Shown one piece after another: positions 13,101 to 25,241 of a stretch of 64,000 nucleotides of DNA. Below the pieces are notes generated by a model. That model saw nothing but the letters and a program-made list of their open reading frames with translations, did no database searches and had not been told where the DNA came from. The stretch is from Eretmocerus hayati (taxonomy: Eukaryota; Arthropoda; Insecta; Hymenoptera; Aphelinidae): assembly GCA_029851415.1 (NCBI GenBank), contig CM056744.1, forward strand, positions 99,047,338-99,111,337. The letters are read 5' to 3'. The position numbers and the translations under genes were made by a program. How positions within the stretch are numbered: the stretch's first letter is position 1; each line of letters opens with the position of its first letter.

Positions 13101-16100
13101 ACTAGAAAGAATTCTGTAAATTAATCCAGAATCGTCTTTGAGCATTTTTAAACACATGGCACAATTTGTAGACCCGTTGACCTTGAGATGAATGATTTAC
13201 AACGCTCAAAATAGCTAATCATGGAGAAGTTGATCAAAACGATAGCTTAGTATTTATTGGTGAAGTACAAACGTCATTTATAGATATAATTACTTACCGT
13301 ATCAAAGAATTCTGTGAACTTGCTAAAGTAGTACCACCAGCAGGTAGCAGCCATGCGAATTCCAAGTGAGCTGTTTGTGTAGTCGACTGGTTGACATCTG
13401 AAACTGTAGCCTCTCGCCCATCCGCTCATCAAGTACTAAAACATAGAAATTTGGAAAATTTTGAATCATTGCAACAAATTGAATTCATGAATTTCATCTG
13501 TTCTTTTTTCATGCTTTTTGCGAGTTTACACCACTTCGTGAAGTTTTTCTCCAAGATTTCGGCTAATTTGCAGTCATTATTATCCATAAGAGAGTTCCAT
13601 CACAAATAATGCTAAGTATAAGATTATTCTGGTGGCAAATGACGCTGAATCTACATTGCAAGGTCATGTAATCAATCGTAATGAATATTGACCAATTATT
13701 ATAATAGAATATTCATCTCTTTGCGGAGGAGTCTGTAATCAAATCTTCGATAATCTTGCACAGAACATTTGTCAATGAGTAAATATACTTCTCAGCGGAA
13801 ACACAAAATGGGTAGTCTTAATTAAGAGAAACATCGACATCAGGAATATTGTACGTAATACCGTGGAGAGAAAAGACTTCACTTGAAAAAAAGCAAAAAA
13901 AATTTGTATCTCAACCCTTTGGCTCAAAAAATGACTCTTTCAGGATGAATTCATGAGCAAGTTCCAAATTAGTAAATATACCGTCCAATGCACAGTCAGT
14001 ATATTCTGTTAGTGGTATGATTAGAACTTTACGATAAGTCTCATATTAATCTTTATTCTATGGATAAAGAATACGAATAATTTGTTGAGCGTTCATCTAG
14101 TCTGGTAAAATTATCGAAATGGTGAAAACGGAGATACCATTCATTCGTTGGTGAACTTTAAAAGAACCAAATAAGATATAATTACTGGTGAAATATCGGC
14201 TCAACAAATCTCAAACTCGATTTAAAATCTCACAAACCAATATTACGAGCTAACAAGAAATGATTATAAACAATAAAATCTAATTTAGAATCCTTGAATT
14301 CACACAATAAGTTGGTGGCTAAGGTGAAAAAAGCATTCGAGACAGTTCATTGACATTTGGTCAAACGGCTGTGAGATTGTATCGCTTTGGCCTTGTTTCT
14401 GCTAGACCAGATTTTATCAGAGTTTTATCTCGAGCTTTACTTTTATAGCTGCAAGTAGTTCGATCAAAGAAGAGGCCAGAGTGAAAAAAAGTACACGAGC
14501 ATTGAGGATCGATAAAAGAGTCTCACAGTATAGATAACCGGGATACATCTTCATAAATTTTATGGGCGCTATAAGTACACACATCATGGACCATAAGAAT
14601 ACTGAATTTGAAAATCGGAAAAATTCCAAGTTAATTTAATCTATAATTTAATTTTAATCTGCAAAATTATCTATTACCTTCGATTTTTGTAATTCATACA
14701 TCACCGGGTGAATTCAGTTTAGTCACAATCGAATCCAAAGAATTAGTTTTACCAGCTAACCGACAGATATCGATTTTGCATACATTATAATTGAGGCTAT
14801 ATCATTATGAGGATAACTCAAGTATTTTTTCAATGAAATACAATCATGAAACTCGTTCAAATGCTCATTGATGTGATCTGTATCAACTCTCGACATCGAG
14901 ACTTATAATTATTGTCGATATATTGCAAGCTCATTTGATCCATTGATCAATCAGTGATTCGGAGAAATTCATTAGCAACGCGGTCATCTAACAATCAAGA
15001 CATCGTGCATCGAATATAGTTCTGTTGAAGCACATGGCTATGTAAATTTAGTCTCACGATCCATCTCTATATTCGCGCATTTTGAATACGCGTATCTAAT
15101 TCATAGGCTCGGAGGAGCATAAAAAATCCTCTGACCTGAGATTCCATCCAATTCAAGTTCAACAGAAATTTGCAAATTCGATTACTTCTCCGTACCATTT
15201 TCAATCAGTAAAAATAATGTACAACCAATACTCTCAATGTCAATAGTCTTCATGTGTTGACTTCATTTTTGAACAATTGAGCATTTCTATTGGTAATTGA
15301 TCGTAACAGTATTAAACTTTGATGCTTATTCCAATAACCCATGATTACGGTGAATGCGATATACTGTCAATCAGAATATGTCCGACAATAATTATCAGAA
15401 ATGTATCTTTCATTTATGAGGTGCACCAAAAATGATGCACAATGAAACTCAAATCTGGAACAAAAGTTCAGGAAAATTACGATTTCATTCGATTGAGACA
15501 AGAACTACCGTGCTCTCAACAGAGATATGAAATACACTACATTTGAATGAACTATTTTAGATATGAAACTTTGAATAGAAAAAAATCTAAGTGGTTCAAC
15601 CACATCGATATCAATCTTACATTCAGAGGATACGATTGAAACGCCACAATTGATTTCTTTTTATCTCTGCAAACTCTACGTCAATTTTGCACACTTGGTC
15701 CCATAACAAATGTCAAATGGACCTCAAACTATCTCTCCGACATGAATGTGACGTGCGAAGTGAATTGAATCCAATAACTTTTAAACGTACATTAGTTTAT
15801 TGTAGACTACTATAAAGGATGAGCCAAGAACTAGAATCTCTGCTCCAATCAGGTTTGTTTTTCATTTTCAATATCATATGATGAATGAAAAAACGTTTCA
15901 ACTCCTGCCAATGCAAAAATATTTTATCAAGTTGAAAAACTTGCTTTCTATCACTAAAACTCGCTATTTGGAGGCAAAACAGATGAGAAACATGCGAATG
16001 AGAGATTTTGGAAATTTCATTTGTTTCGTCTTAGAAGAGACGTGTAAGATCACATTTTGAAAAAAATCATGTGGAAACTGTACTCTTGAACGCTCACATA

Positions 16101-16692
16101 ATTTTCTACATAATTTTTCTCGATTTTTCTCACGTGCCATACAAAGATTTTTGTATCAATGACCTGTATCATATCCTCGATTGTGAACTATTTTTTCATT
16201 GAGCTAAAAGTGTAAAAATGAACCGGATAAAAGTTAGCAAGAATCATCCCGTGAGAATAACTCTATCGAGCATTACCAGCTGAAAATTTCCGAAGTAATG
16301 ATTTTTTCATACGCATCTCTGTATGTATGTACGTATATGTTTGTACCGATGCTCTGTATGTGATGGTAACTGTACCATCGCACTCGCCAGTTGAAATACT
16401 AATCACGAAACCGAATGCACACGTCGGAATTCCGCTAAATACTTCCACACTCTACAACCGACGACGACAACGACGACGACGTTTCGCCTGGGTCATCAGG
16501 ATTATGGGTCACGCAAACTCTCCAAGAAGTGAGCGTCAGCAAAAATCGCGCATACCATCATCTTCATAATCCGTCCATTCACACCACCGTCGCATGACAT
16601 TTTGTCGTTCAAAAATATATAATATATTTTTATATACTCAAAAATTGTCAGCGTGGTTGGTTGAAAAAAAAATTACGTTTTGCGATTAATTG

Positions 16693-16783
<91 letters not shown>

Positions 16784-19700
16784 ATATAAAATTTTCATTG
16801 ATCAATCGAGGATGTGTATCATCGATGTTCAAAATATTTCGTGAAGATATTACGTTATAAAAAATGTTCCCGACCATTTATAAAGAAGCATTAAGAATTT
16901 CGCTGATGTAATACATGTGTGACGAAATTCCTTTTCCACATCAATAATATGACTAACCTGCTGTTGCTAAGCTTTTAGATGATCAAATTCATTATCTAAT
17001 ACTTGTTGCTGTTGCACGATAGATTGATCTTGTAGTGTGTGTATTGACGTTTTGAGATGGTATCAAAACTAGTTGGCCGAATTTTTTTTCTTTCTCAGAG
17101 TTGGTGTTGTGAGTAGGCGTTAGTTTTTTTTCCAAAGTTTCACGTCAAGTTACATTTAGAAATTGAGAAAAATGAGACGAGGATAGATTGTGTGTCATTC
17201 ACTTTTGAACGATTTGCCACAGATCCAGTTGTTCCGATGATGGAATATCTTTGATAACGAGATATTACGTAATAGGGCTAGTTTAATGGCCCACTTATAG
17301 AAGATTTTAGATGATCAAGGACAAGAATTCGGTTTTGGATTCTGTTAATTTTGATTCTATTACAATTGAATACTTGGACGACCATTCCAATTTTATACTG
17401 AAAGAATCACAAACGTTTAACCTGCGTGGATCCACGTAAGTAACATCGAGAGACTTCTATCTTTGGATTATTATAAAACTTGCATTGATATTGGACTAAA
17501 ATTATGCAATGGAATTTTACATTTCGACAGCAGTAGACTCTGTATTCATAGCTATATAGTTTTGATCTAAGAATCTAATATATTGAAAAATAAAATTATG
17601 AAGTATTTCTAATATTCATTATTCAAGCAGTTGGATAACAGAAACAACTTTTTCTACATTATTACATATGATTACGACTTTGCTCGATACGCCTACTGAC
17701 TTCAAATGAATGGTAACAAGTTATCATTCATTCAGTTCACTTTAAACTTCAATTCAACTTTTCATGACAAAGGAAAAAGACCGAGGCTTTTCATTTTTTT
17801 TTTTTTTTTGCTTCCAACCACATACTTTAACAAACCTTACATCCGATAAATTTATGCATAGCGACTCAACCTCAAGACGAGTGGAGGATTGTGAAAGTTA
17901 CAAACAATGCGGTATTGGATATAGACTGATATACAACATAACTCTTGAGAATATAGTCGTCGTCGCTAATAAAACGATTTTTATTTCTGCAGATCTATCT
18001 ACTTATTTAAAGAAAATTCGATCAGAGGAAAGTGAAAATTCAAATTTAATCAAGAATTCTTCGTCGGTCCCGAGAGGAAATAAACGATCATATTGCACAG
18101 AAGAAAATTAAAAAAAGTCGTTGAATGTTGCGAAGTTCATTTGAATAAGGCGTGTAACTCTTAATATAATATATGAGCGACTGAGAGTCAGCGAGCCAAG
18201 AATCGTATCTAAGCAAAAGTTTCTGAATTCCCTACAAACTCTAAATAGAATGTGAACCGAATGAGGGCATTTCCGCTTCCACAAATGAATGTAGTGCATC
18301 AGGCACAAGTGAATGTGCTGATTCACTCGTATCACTTTCCATACTCATCAAATTTTTGCTAATTTTTTGTAATACAATTTTGATTTTTGACGAATAAGCA
18401 AATTCAAACCTAAATATTTCAATTGAAAGGATGGAATATACGGCTGTTTTACGAGTTAATTGTTTTAAACAGTCAATTGTTTTAAAATTCAATTTGTCTA
18501 AATACTTCAACAATCGTCCGATTGACTTTAAAGTATTTCGATTTCTAATTTCTAAGAATTGTTCTTCAAAAAATTATTTTGTCAATAAAGCCACAGAAGA
18601 TTGTAAGATATAAGAATCTGAAAAAATCGAATTTTGCGAAATTGAATGGCAAATCAGTCTCCATTTTTGTCAAGACCCACAAGATTGATGGAATGACTGC
18701 GGATGAAAATACCGACTTTGTAGAATATTCACGTTGAAAAGATTGTTTATGCGAGGTTGTAGAATGGAAAAATTATTTTTTCGATAAAACTAGAGAAAAT
18801 TGTAAGATACAAAAATCTGAAAAAATCGAATTTTGCAAAATTGTATGGAAAATCAGTCTCCATTTTTGCCAAGACCCACAAGATTGATGGAATGAGTGCG
18901 GATGAAAATACTGACCTCGTAGAATATCCACGTTGAAAAGATTGTTTGTGCGAGGTTGTAGAATATAAGAATTTGCCTGAGATTGAAGGGTTTTCTGTTT
19001 TCCATTATTCTGGGACCCAGAACTTTGCTGAAATATGCGTATGCTAGACAGATGGCAACTGTCGGAAATGGACTGCTCATCATGGCCCAATCTCGTACCC
19101 GGGGATCTGTAAATTAAAAAAGTATGATAATTATAATGATCATTTAGTCGATTGAAAATCGACAGTTTCAGCAGGTTAAGGAGTTTTTTATTGCAAAGAA
19201 ATGCATGATATACATTCATGGTGGTTGCGTAAAAACTTGTATGTCTGGATTAAAGATTACGAAATGTAAAAGCAATTGATTTCGATCATTGATCGTTGAT
19301 CTGAGGTTGGAGTCAACGGATGGACGGATTTGGACCACAACGATATAGGTCAATTTCAGATTTTCATAAAATTTCGTTGGTATCTTGAGGACTGTATTGA
19401 TCGGCGGTTATACTGTTTAGAAGAGGGTCACATTGGAATTGAAAAATTCGAGCTCTCATTCCTAGATAACGTCCCTGGAACTTTTTTCGTAAAATGGATC
19501 ATTGATAAAACCGACTCGAAAATACCATTGCGGTTTATCGAGGATATGGAATTGGTTTATACTTTTCTGGTTCAGGGGCATTTCTAAATGCCATAATTTG
19601 CAAATATCTATTAAACTCCATCAGTTTTGAAAATATTCCGCAGACGATTCAGTCAAAAGTCAATTCTTTCAATTCTTTTCCTGAGGAATTATTGTTTGAG

Positions 19701-21273
19701 ATTTTTCAAAATTGCATTGAAACTCATCTATGTATAACCCTATTGATTTTTTAGTTTGATGAATGAAACTGACTATCGCAAAATCATAAAGATAGCCACA
19801 GAGGAAGTTTTGAAATTTCTATGACCGAAAAAGATCAAAAAATAAATTTTTAAGAAAATTTGGAGCTAAATTAGGCATGGCCTTTCATAATTTTTCAAAA
19901 ATTGATTTCGTCAAAGAAAGCTATAGATGAAAAAAAATTGGCAAATAACGAAGAGGCTTCGAGACTAATAAGGCTTGGATTCATAGCCGTTAATCCGAGA
20001 TCAGGATTGGTGGATGGGGACCGCTGCGATCGCTGTGCCCAGATTTAAAATGCCTCGCCATGGCGATCGCAGCGCTCCCAATTCACCAATCCTGATCTCG
20101 GATTAAAGACTATGAATCCAAGCCTAAATGCCCAAAACCAAATCGAAGGAAAATGTCTCGACGCTCCTTCTAAACAGGTGACCGATACAACTCAATAAAA
20201 TTACGACACGAAAAATTAGTGATAATAGCATGGTTAGAGCACGTGAAAGAAAACAGCTGTAGCTCTAAAATGAAAAGAGATTAGCACGAGTGAAAATTAT
20301 GTAAACGTATATACTCTATACGCAAGAGTCATACATATGGGGCAGTTCATATAAAACGACATCGTATGCTCACATCACATGTGTATCGAATAAGCACGCG
20401 GTTGGAGACTCGTTTACCTCGTTCATGTACGTACATAAATATACATATATGTATATAGAGGCAAGTGGTTTATAGAGAGGGTAAAAAAGAAAAGGTGCAA
20501 AACTGCCAAGCTCGTATAAAGGATATTACGAGAAGCTCGCGTCGCGTGCACTGAACGCGTGTGTTGGCACGATATAACTGCTGCGCCTCTGCATCTCGTG
20601 CGAAAGACCTCAATTCCAAACGTCAGAAAAACGAGTCTGATAGTGAAAAAAAAGAAAGAGAGTTTAAGGGATCACATATATGTATGTTTTAGAGGAAAGT
20701 GAATCGGGAATTTCCTCGTGATGCATTACTCATTCCCGTAACCTTGATATGCTTGCATCATTGGGAATTTATAATTTTATTCGAGTCATCGGAATCTGTG
20801 CAAGGTTGGAATTTGTATTGTAATGTGGAATTGGCCAAAGAAGTTATACTGAAATAGGATTGTTCAGAGAGTTGATTAATATTTCAAAATTACTCTAATT
20901 TTGTGAAGGTGTGAGTAAAATCAAGATTTGAGTTTTAGAACACGGTGGGACTGTTTTTTGCAAGGATTATTCCTTTTCGATCCAAATATCAAGGAATGAA
21001 TGATTTTGAGCACCGTTACTCACAAATATCTCAAAAAATTCAACGTAGGTTGTGGAACTTGGCATAAGATTTGAAATTATATAAATTCTTATTGAAAATT
21101 GTGGGTCAACTGCTGTGACTGATCCCTCAAAAAAACTTTCAAGGTCAAGATCCTTGCATGATTCGCCAGAATGGATTGAAAAATGATTTATTAAAATCAA
21201 CGTAAAACTCACCAGACTTATTGTCCATCATATCCCTGTAACCGTGGACTAGCGTGGCAACTATGCTCGTCAT
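9767..21273 (-). CDS. ELOVL-like: ELOVL-type very long chain fatty acid elongase, 5 coding exons
   Basis: Condensing enzyme (3-ketoacyl-CoA synthase) of ER fatty-acid elongation, which adds malonyl-CoA carbons to long acyl-CoAs. Coding exons on the minus strand are 21273-21213, 19106-18916, 13435-13298, 11357-11115 and 10144-9767. All junctions are GT-AG and phases join exactly, giving 336 aa. Family motifs visible: KFTEFFDT at 123-130 (KxxExxDT), the catalytic histidine box HVIHH at 146-150 (HxxHH), HIVMYFYY from 180 (HxxMYxYY), and TTFQMVQ at 207-213 (TxxQxxQ). Several hydrophobic stretches fit a multi-pass ER membrane protein. The tail is rich in N and S and ends KKIA, a dilysine ER-retrieval signal. 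The start ATG at 21273 lies 12 bases after a splice acceptor, so at least one upstream 5' UTR exon exists. The family call is firm; assignment to ELOVL1, 4 or 7 is not possible by eye. Confidence 0.95.
10857..11014. mobile_element. TTAA-flanked GC-rich MITE in elongase intron 4
   Basis: Short inverted ends (CACGTCC / CACGTTCGC) sit exactly inside TTAA duplications at 10853-10856 and 11015-11018. Each half contains a strong GC palindrome, GGGGCCCACCGGTGGGCCCC and a near copy, in otherwise AT-rich DNA. TTAA targeting points to a piggyBac-type transposase supplied in trans. Confidence 0.75.
11115..11357 (-). CDS. ELOVL-like: elongase exon 4 (histidine box)
   Basis: 243 bases, residues 131-211, phase 0 at both ends. 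It carries LFFILRKKNQ, the HxxHH catalytic box, the FAPGGHSTF loop and HxxMYxYY. An open frame continues into the intron on the minus strand, but the donor gtaaga after the Met codon gives the correct family continuation. Confidence 0.95.
13298..13435 (-). CDS. ELOVL-like: elongase exon 3
   Basis: 138 bases, residues 85-130, phase 0 at both ends. It carries the CQPVDYTNSSLG segment, the WWYYFSK block and the complete KxxExxDT motif at its very end, next to donor gtaagt. Confidence 0.95.
16694..16777. repeat. (CA)n microsatellite, 84 bp
   Basis: A pure dinucleotide CA run in elongase intron 2, about 42 units long. It is the source of a Cys/Val-repeat reading frame on the minus strand that is not a gene. 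Confidence 0.97.
18569..18966. repeat. 199-bp tandem duplication spanning intron 2 and the end of exon 2
   Basis: Units 18569-18767 and 18768-18966 match along their length at a fixed 199-base offset. Shared blocks include TCAGTCTCCATTTTTG and the CAAGACCCACAAGATTGATG stretch. The right-hand unit contains the functional end of elongase exon 2; the left-hand unit is diverged. Confidence 0.9.
18717..18767 (-). pseudogene. decayed partial copy of elongase exon 2
   Basis: Read on the minus strand this 51-base segment corresponds to the last 17 codons of exon 2. The Gln codon has become TAA and the Trp codon TGA, and the donor has changed from gtcagt to gtcggt. It lies 199 bases downstream of the true exon end as part of a tandem duplication. 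It is inactive, although the weakened donor might still be recognised occasionally. Confidence 0.85.
18916..19106 (-). CDS. ELOVL-like: elongase exon 2
   Basis: 191 bases, residues 21-84. It opens with DPRVRDW and MMSSPFPT, followed by the first hydrophobic segment and the ENRKPF block typical of this family. The donor is GAG|gtcagt. Its 3' end has a decayed duplicate 199 bases downstream on the minus strand. Confidence 0.93.
19971..20125. mobile_element. 155-bp foldback MITE in elongase intron 1
   Basis: Arms of about 42 bases, AGGCTTGGATTCATAG on the left and its complement on the right, continue through TCCGAGATCAGGATTGGTG. They are followed by inner inverted blocks around GCGATCGC. No protein frame is present. 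The target duplication is unclear. Confidence 0.75.
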
Positions 21274-21285
21274 TTTGGCTTCTAT
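21213..21285 (-). CDS. ELOVL-like: elongase exon 1 (short 5' UTR plus codons 1-20)
   Basis: A pyrimidine-rich acceptor ends at 21286. Twelve UTR bases follow, then ATG at 21273-21271 and a 61-base coding part ending at donor gtgagt. It encodes MTSIVATLVHGYRDMMDNKS plus the first base of an Asp codon. A start in an exon that itself begins with a splice acceptor implies a non-coding first exon upstream. Confidence 0.88.
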
Positions 21286-22915
21286 CTGAAAAAGAAGACC
21301 AATCAGTTAGCATCTCCTTAAATGCGTACACCTTTTTGCACTCCCATATCCGATAAATTCCGAGTCATCCAGTATTTAATTCAATCCCGATTTGGTATAT
21401 CTAGTGAACATCTTTCTCTACATCTAATTCGTATCATTACCCGTCAAATTTTCACTGAGAAAAAAAAATGTTTTCGATTGAATAACGAGAAATCTGAAAG
21501 CTATACGCGCGCTAATTGTTTACGTAAACCGTCTGTTAGTTTAAGCAAAGAATTGCGTAGACACGGACCATACACTAAAACATACGTATACAGACATACA
21601 TACATAAAAGTGGAAAGTTCAGCTTTCCTTTGATTACCATGGATTTATTCTAGTTGTACATATGTTGAAAAAGAATGAATTATTTGACAAGAACTTTTGC
21701 CAGGACGAATCTCACAAAGTGGTGAGTTTCGATGTCCAGGTTGCACAACACAACAAATGTGAACGTCGATTGAGATATGGGCATTATCGCGAAAACTTAC
21801 ACATTTTGGACCCGAAAATTAAGAAGTTGAAAAAATTCATGCCTCTCATGTCTATCTCATTTTTTTCCATTCCATTGAGTGATAATATGTCATGAAATAT
21901 ATACAGAAATGATTGTTTTAGAACAAGCTAGAAGTGTACACGGGATTTTCACACGTATAAGACATAGGGAATGTAGTACATGGACCTGACATTTGCGATT
22001 TTTGACGTTTTATTGTCTAGCGAGAAGCCCTGACGCGATGGAACCATATGACCCTGAAATTCGCGTTTAGATGAATGATTTGAGTCGGAAACACATGCTT
22101 TGGAGTAGATAATTTCATTTCTCCGTCTTTTTCGTGCTATTGAGTATATCCCATGGAACGGTTTTTCAGTACATGGACCTGACATTTTGCCCTTAAAATC
22201 GATCGCGAAAATTGAGGAAATGCCATAGAAACTTCTTCTCCACGTGGACTTTATCTAATCCCATCATAGTTTGATAAAAAAAATCGTCCCTGCCCAGATA
22301 AATTGACTTTAACGTGGTATACATGGACCTGACATATAGGTTAATTACATGGCTAATTTTCGGCTATAAATGATTATGCAGCACTCAGAATTTCAATTCT
22401 GGGCCTTTTCTCGCAACGTGATTTGACTGTTTGACATGTTTCCTTGAGATTTTGTCCGCGACGAAGGGATCTAGACTGAACTTAGGATACGCTGTGAGCA
22501 TTTCAAAAAAGTTTCTCAGTTTTAGTTAAAATCCCGTAACAAGATTGAGGCACGCGGCTTGGGAACTAAATTACGAGTTCCGGACATAAGATCTATGAAA
22601 ACTAGTTGATTGAATAATGTATTTTGAGAGAAAAATTTGGTGATAGCCACTGTCTTGAGCATTTCGATGCTGGCGCTAAGAATATACGTGTAACTGCGAA
22701 TCTAACAGTACATGGATCTGACATTTTGACCCTTAATCTTTACCAATAAAAAAGAGGAGTGAACGGATCAATCTGGAAATTTATTCCCAAGTGTATTTCA
22801 ACAGAATACATGTAGGAAAGTTTGAATGGAGTGATTTGGAGCTTGCTCGTCGAAATGCAAGGGCATAACACGTTCCGAGTAAGTTTTCGCGATAATACCC
22901 ACATGTATGTACCAG
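21286..22915. other. upstream region of the elongase gene, no gene seen
   Basis: This should be the 5' UTR intron of the elongase. It holds four direct copies of a phrase near GTACATGGACCTGACAT between 21975 and 22724. No exon could be identified. Confidence 0.4.
21975..22724. repeat. interspersed phrase repeat (ACATGGACCTGACAT)
   Basis: Direct copies lie at 21975-21992, 22168-22185, 22321-22335 and, with one change, 22707-22724. They are separated by unique sequence of unequal length (about 150-390 bases) and have no inverted copy. The pattern resembles other elements in this window with recurrent internal motifs. Confidence 0.7.
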
Positions 22916-22959
22916 TTTGTGACAAGCTGGGGTAGCCAACAGGAGAAGAAAAATTGGAT

Positions 22960-24660
22960 AATTTTGGTACAGTGGGTGCAACTTTGGTACACTTCCAAAA
23001 AATGACTTCCAGAGTTGCGTTCGGCAAAGTACATAATTCTATCGCTCTCGAATCTGTTATCCCCATCTGGCACACACATGAACAATGGGTTGAACCACCG
23101 TAGGTCCCACATGAATGGTTGTGGCTGTATATTGGAGCTTTTTTTCAGGAAGACTCATTTTGAAGCGATACGCGAGCGATCCAGTTGGCGGAACTGGCAA
23201 GAATTGTTCGGGAACGAACTACGGATGAATTACTATAAATTTTCATCACATACCTTCAACCGGGGTAACTTTGGAACACGGGGGGTAACTTTGGAACAAC
23301 CCATGAAAGAGTGGTTATCACGCACAGTTGGTTAGGCAGATGATCCTGAGACTTCAATACCGATTTCTCCTACTTGGGGCACGCATAAACAATGTTTTGC
23401 ATTGGCGCTAGGGCCTTCATCAGCTATTAGTCCGTTCATAAGCTGACTTCTTCAGAAGTATGTTTTCGACCTAGCAAACAGTCCCTCGGAAAAAGTGGTC
23501 TGGTTCCGACTTTGGCAGGTCGAATCCAAGGTAGCGGAGCTAGATTTCACTTGACTGTACACTTATCTGGACGAATCCATTATTACATTGGAGTATTTTC
23601 ACGAAGTTTCAAATTTGTAGAGTAAAAACTGACAAGTATGTATTTTTTTCAGAAACCGGGGTAACTTTGGAACACTTCTTAATGTACTCTAAATTACCTC
23701 CCAAATTCTATATTATCATCAAATTCTACTTACTTGAGTAGTCGTTGATGAGAACTTTAAAATGAGCCCACGAACGTCTCATTTCGACCCCCGGAAGCCG
23801 AGTTATGGCAGTTTTTGTCAGAAACCGACTGTGAAGGTATTTTCTTCTTCGAGAGAGTTAGTCGTGGTGCAGACAGTGAGGTATGCTGAAGGTGCCGATG
23901 CTCGATTATAGAAGTTAACTTCAATCAAATGGACTTCTGCAATAGGTCAATGGAAAGCTAAGACACTCAACTTTTGATTACCGATGGTGAAAATCGATTG
24001 CGTGACCTAGTTTATAAATTAATTGACGAATAAATAATGATAACAATTTTTGTTCCAAAGTTACCCCAGCCCGTGTCTTACTTTGGAACACGACTTTCAG
24101 CGCTTTTAGCTCCAACCAGAGATGTCCAAATGGACCTTATAAGCACCTCAATCGAAAGCTGAGACTGTAAGCTTTTGACTACAGATACAATGCGCTTCTG
24201 ATGCAAGACGTACAAGTTTGGCGAGGTTGAAGAAAAAAAACGCGATTTTTGTTCCAAAGTTACCCCGGTTGACGGTACATCACCATCTTGAAGAAACTAA
24301 TCATTGTTACATTTGGGATATTTACAGCATTCGGGAATTTCATGAATGAAGAACAGGGAAAAAACTTAAGTTACTTCACTCTCGGCAAGAAGCATTGCGG
24401 CAGGGTAAACTCTGTCTGACAGCTCTTTTTTTGCTCATCTTTGACCTAGTGACACGGACTATGGGGTTATAAAATGTTTCAAACAGCTGATAAGAACAAG
24501 ACGTTTGACCGATCGAACTTGATTAACTCGCATGGCGGTGGGTAAAATTGTAATATTTTGGAAGTGTACCAAAGTTGCCCCCATCAGGGTCTAACTTTGG
24601 AACACTTCTTCAACTGCTGATACCTCCGGCTATAGCCGCGGGCATCAGTAGAAGTAGTAC
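22960..24660. mobile_element. repeat element with recurrent GGGTAACTTTGGAAC motif, longer copy
   Basis: The motif GGGGTAACTTTGGAACAC or a close variant recurs in both orientations near 22975, 23263, 23281, 23657, 24055, 24085, 24251, 24570 and 24590. Modules holding CTCAATCGAAAGCTGAGACT and GACTGTAAGC also repeat. The same sequences, with about 1 kb of interior missing, occur inverted at 48270-48980. No transposase frame is seen, so it is non-autonomous; the exact ends are not fixed. Confidence 0.7.
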
Positions 24661-24686
24661 GATGCATGTTGATATGCCGAACCGAA

Positions 24687-24992
24687 CAGGGGGGAAAAAA
24701 AAAACTATGGTTTGAGTTTTACGCCTAGTTCTGCCGGTAGGCCCCACCCAGACGGCACCCATGTGCGTGGAGTCGAGGTACGCTCAACCAGCGCGTCAGC
24801 ATATTTTGCTAACTACCGAATTGTACCTCGGTGGGGAGGACCTACACAGTTTTAGGTGGAATCTGAACCACCGAGACCGCCGAAAAAAGGAACACGAGAA
24901 AAAAATCTCAGTGGTGCCCTGACCGGGATTCGAACGTAGGACTCCCGCATGGAAGTTCGGTGACTTATCCACTGTGCCACGGCGGCCTCTTC
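24687..24992 (-). mobile_element. tRNA-derived SINE with 11-bp target duplication
   Basis: On the minus strand the element starts with a tRNA-like head. It has an A box (TGGCACAGTGG) and a B box (CGTTCGAATCC) spaced as in pol III promoters. A tRNA-unrelated body of about 210 bases follows and ends in a homopolymer run. The 11-bp repeat GCCGAACCGAA flanks it exactly at 24676-24686 and 24993-25003. The cloverleaf is degenerate, so this is not a functional tRNA gene. It inserted within or beside the end of the GGTAACTTTGGAAC repeat. Confidence 0.87.
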
Positions 24993-25187
24993 GCCGAACC
25001 GAAAAAAATAAAAAAATACCGAAATCGTACTATTATAGAATCACTCAATTAGAAGGTGTCTTTTTGGACACTTTCAAAGGTCGAAATCGATCTGCCACCC
25101 CCCGAGTTTAGTCTCTTAATGAAAACTTCATTTCTAGTCCTTGCCGTGGAAATCCTGCATTTCCGGAACTCGGGGGTGCATAATTAT

Positions 25188-25241
25188 AAGATAATTTATC
25201 ATAACAGTAGATTATAATCTACTGTTATGATAAATTATCTT
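25188..25241. repeat. perfect 54-bp palindrome
   Basis: Two 27-base arms beginning AAGATAATTTATCATAACAG are exact complements with no spacer. Just upstream, weaker inverted blocks (CCCCCCGAGTT and AACTCGGGGG) surround the region 25095-25180. No function is assigned. Confidence 0.85.

Noticed and set aside
16686..16877. Cys/Val-repeat frame on the minus strand
   Set aside because: It is the (CA)n microsatellite translated.
17764..18111. 115-aa plus-strand frame with poly-F
   Set aside because: The poly-Phe comes from a T run; it is intronic and antisense to the elongase, with no homology I recognise.
22740..23112. overlapping minus-strand frames of 66-111 aa
   Set aside because: They lie in the repeat element, overlap each other in different frames, and show no domain.
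24905..24985. possible tRNA gene on the minus strand
   Set aside because: A and B boxes are present but the stems do not pair well, and the segment continues into a SINE body with a target duplication around the whole 306 bp.
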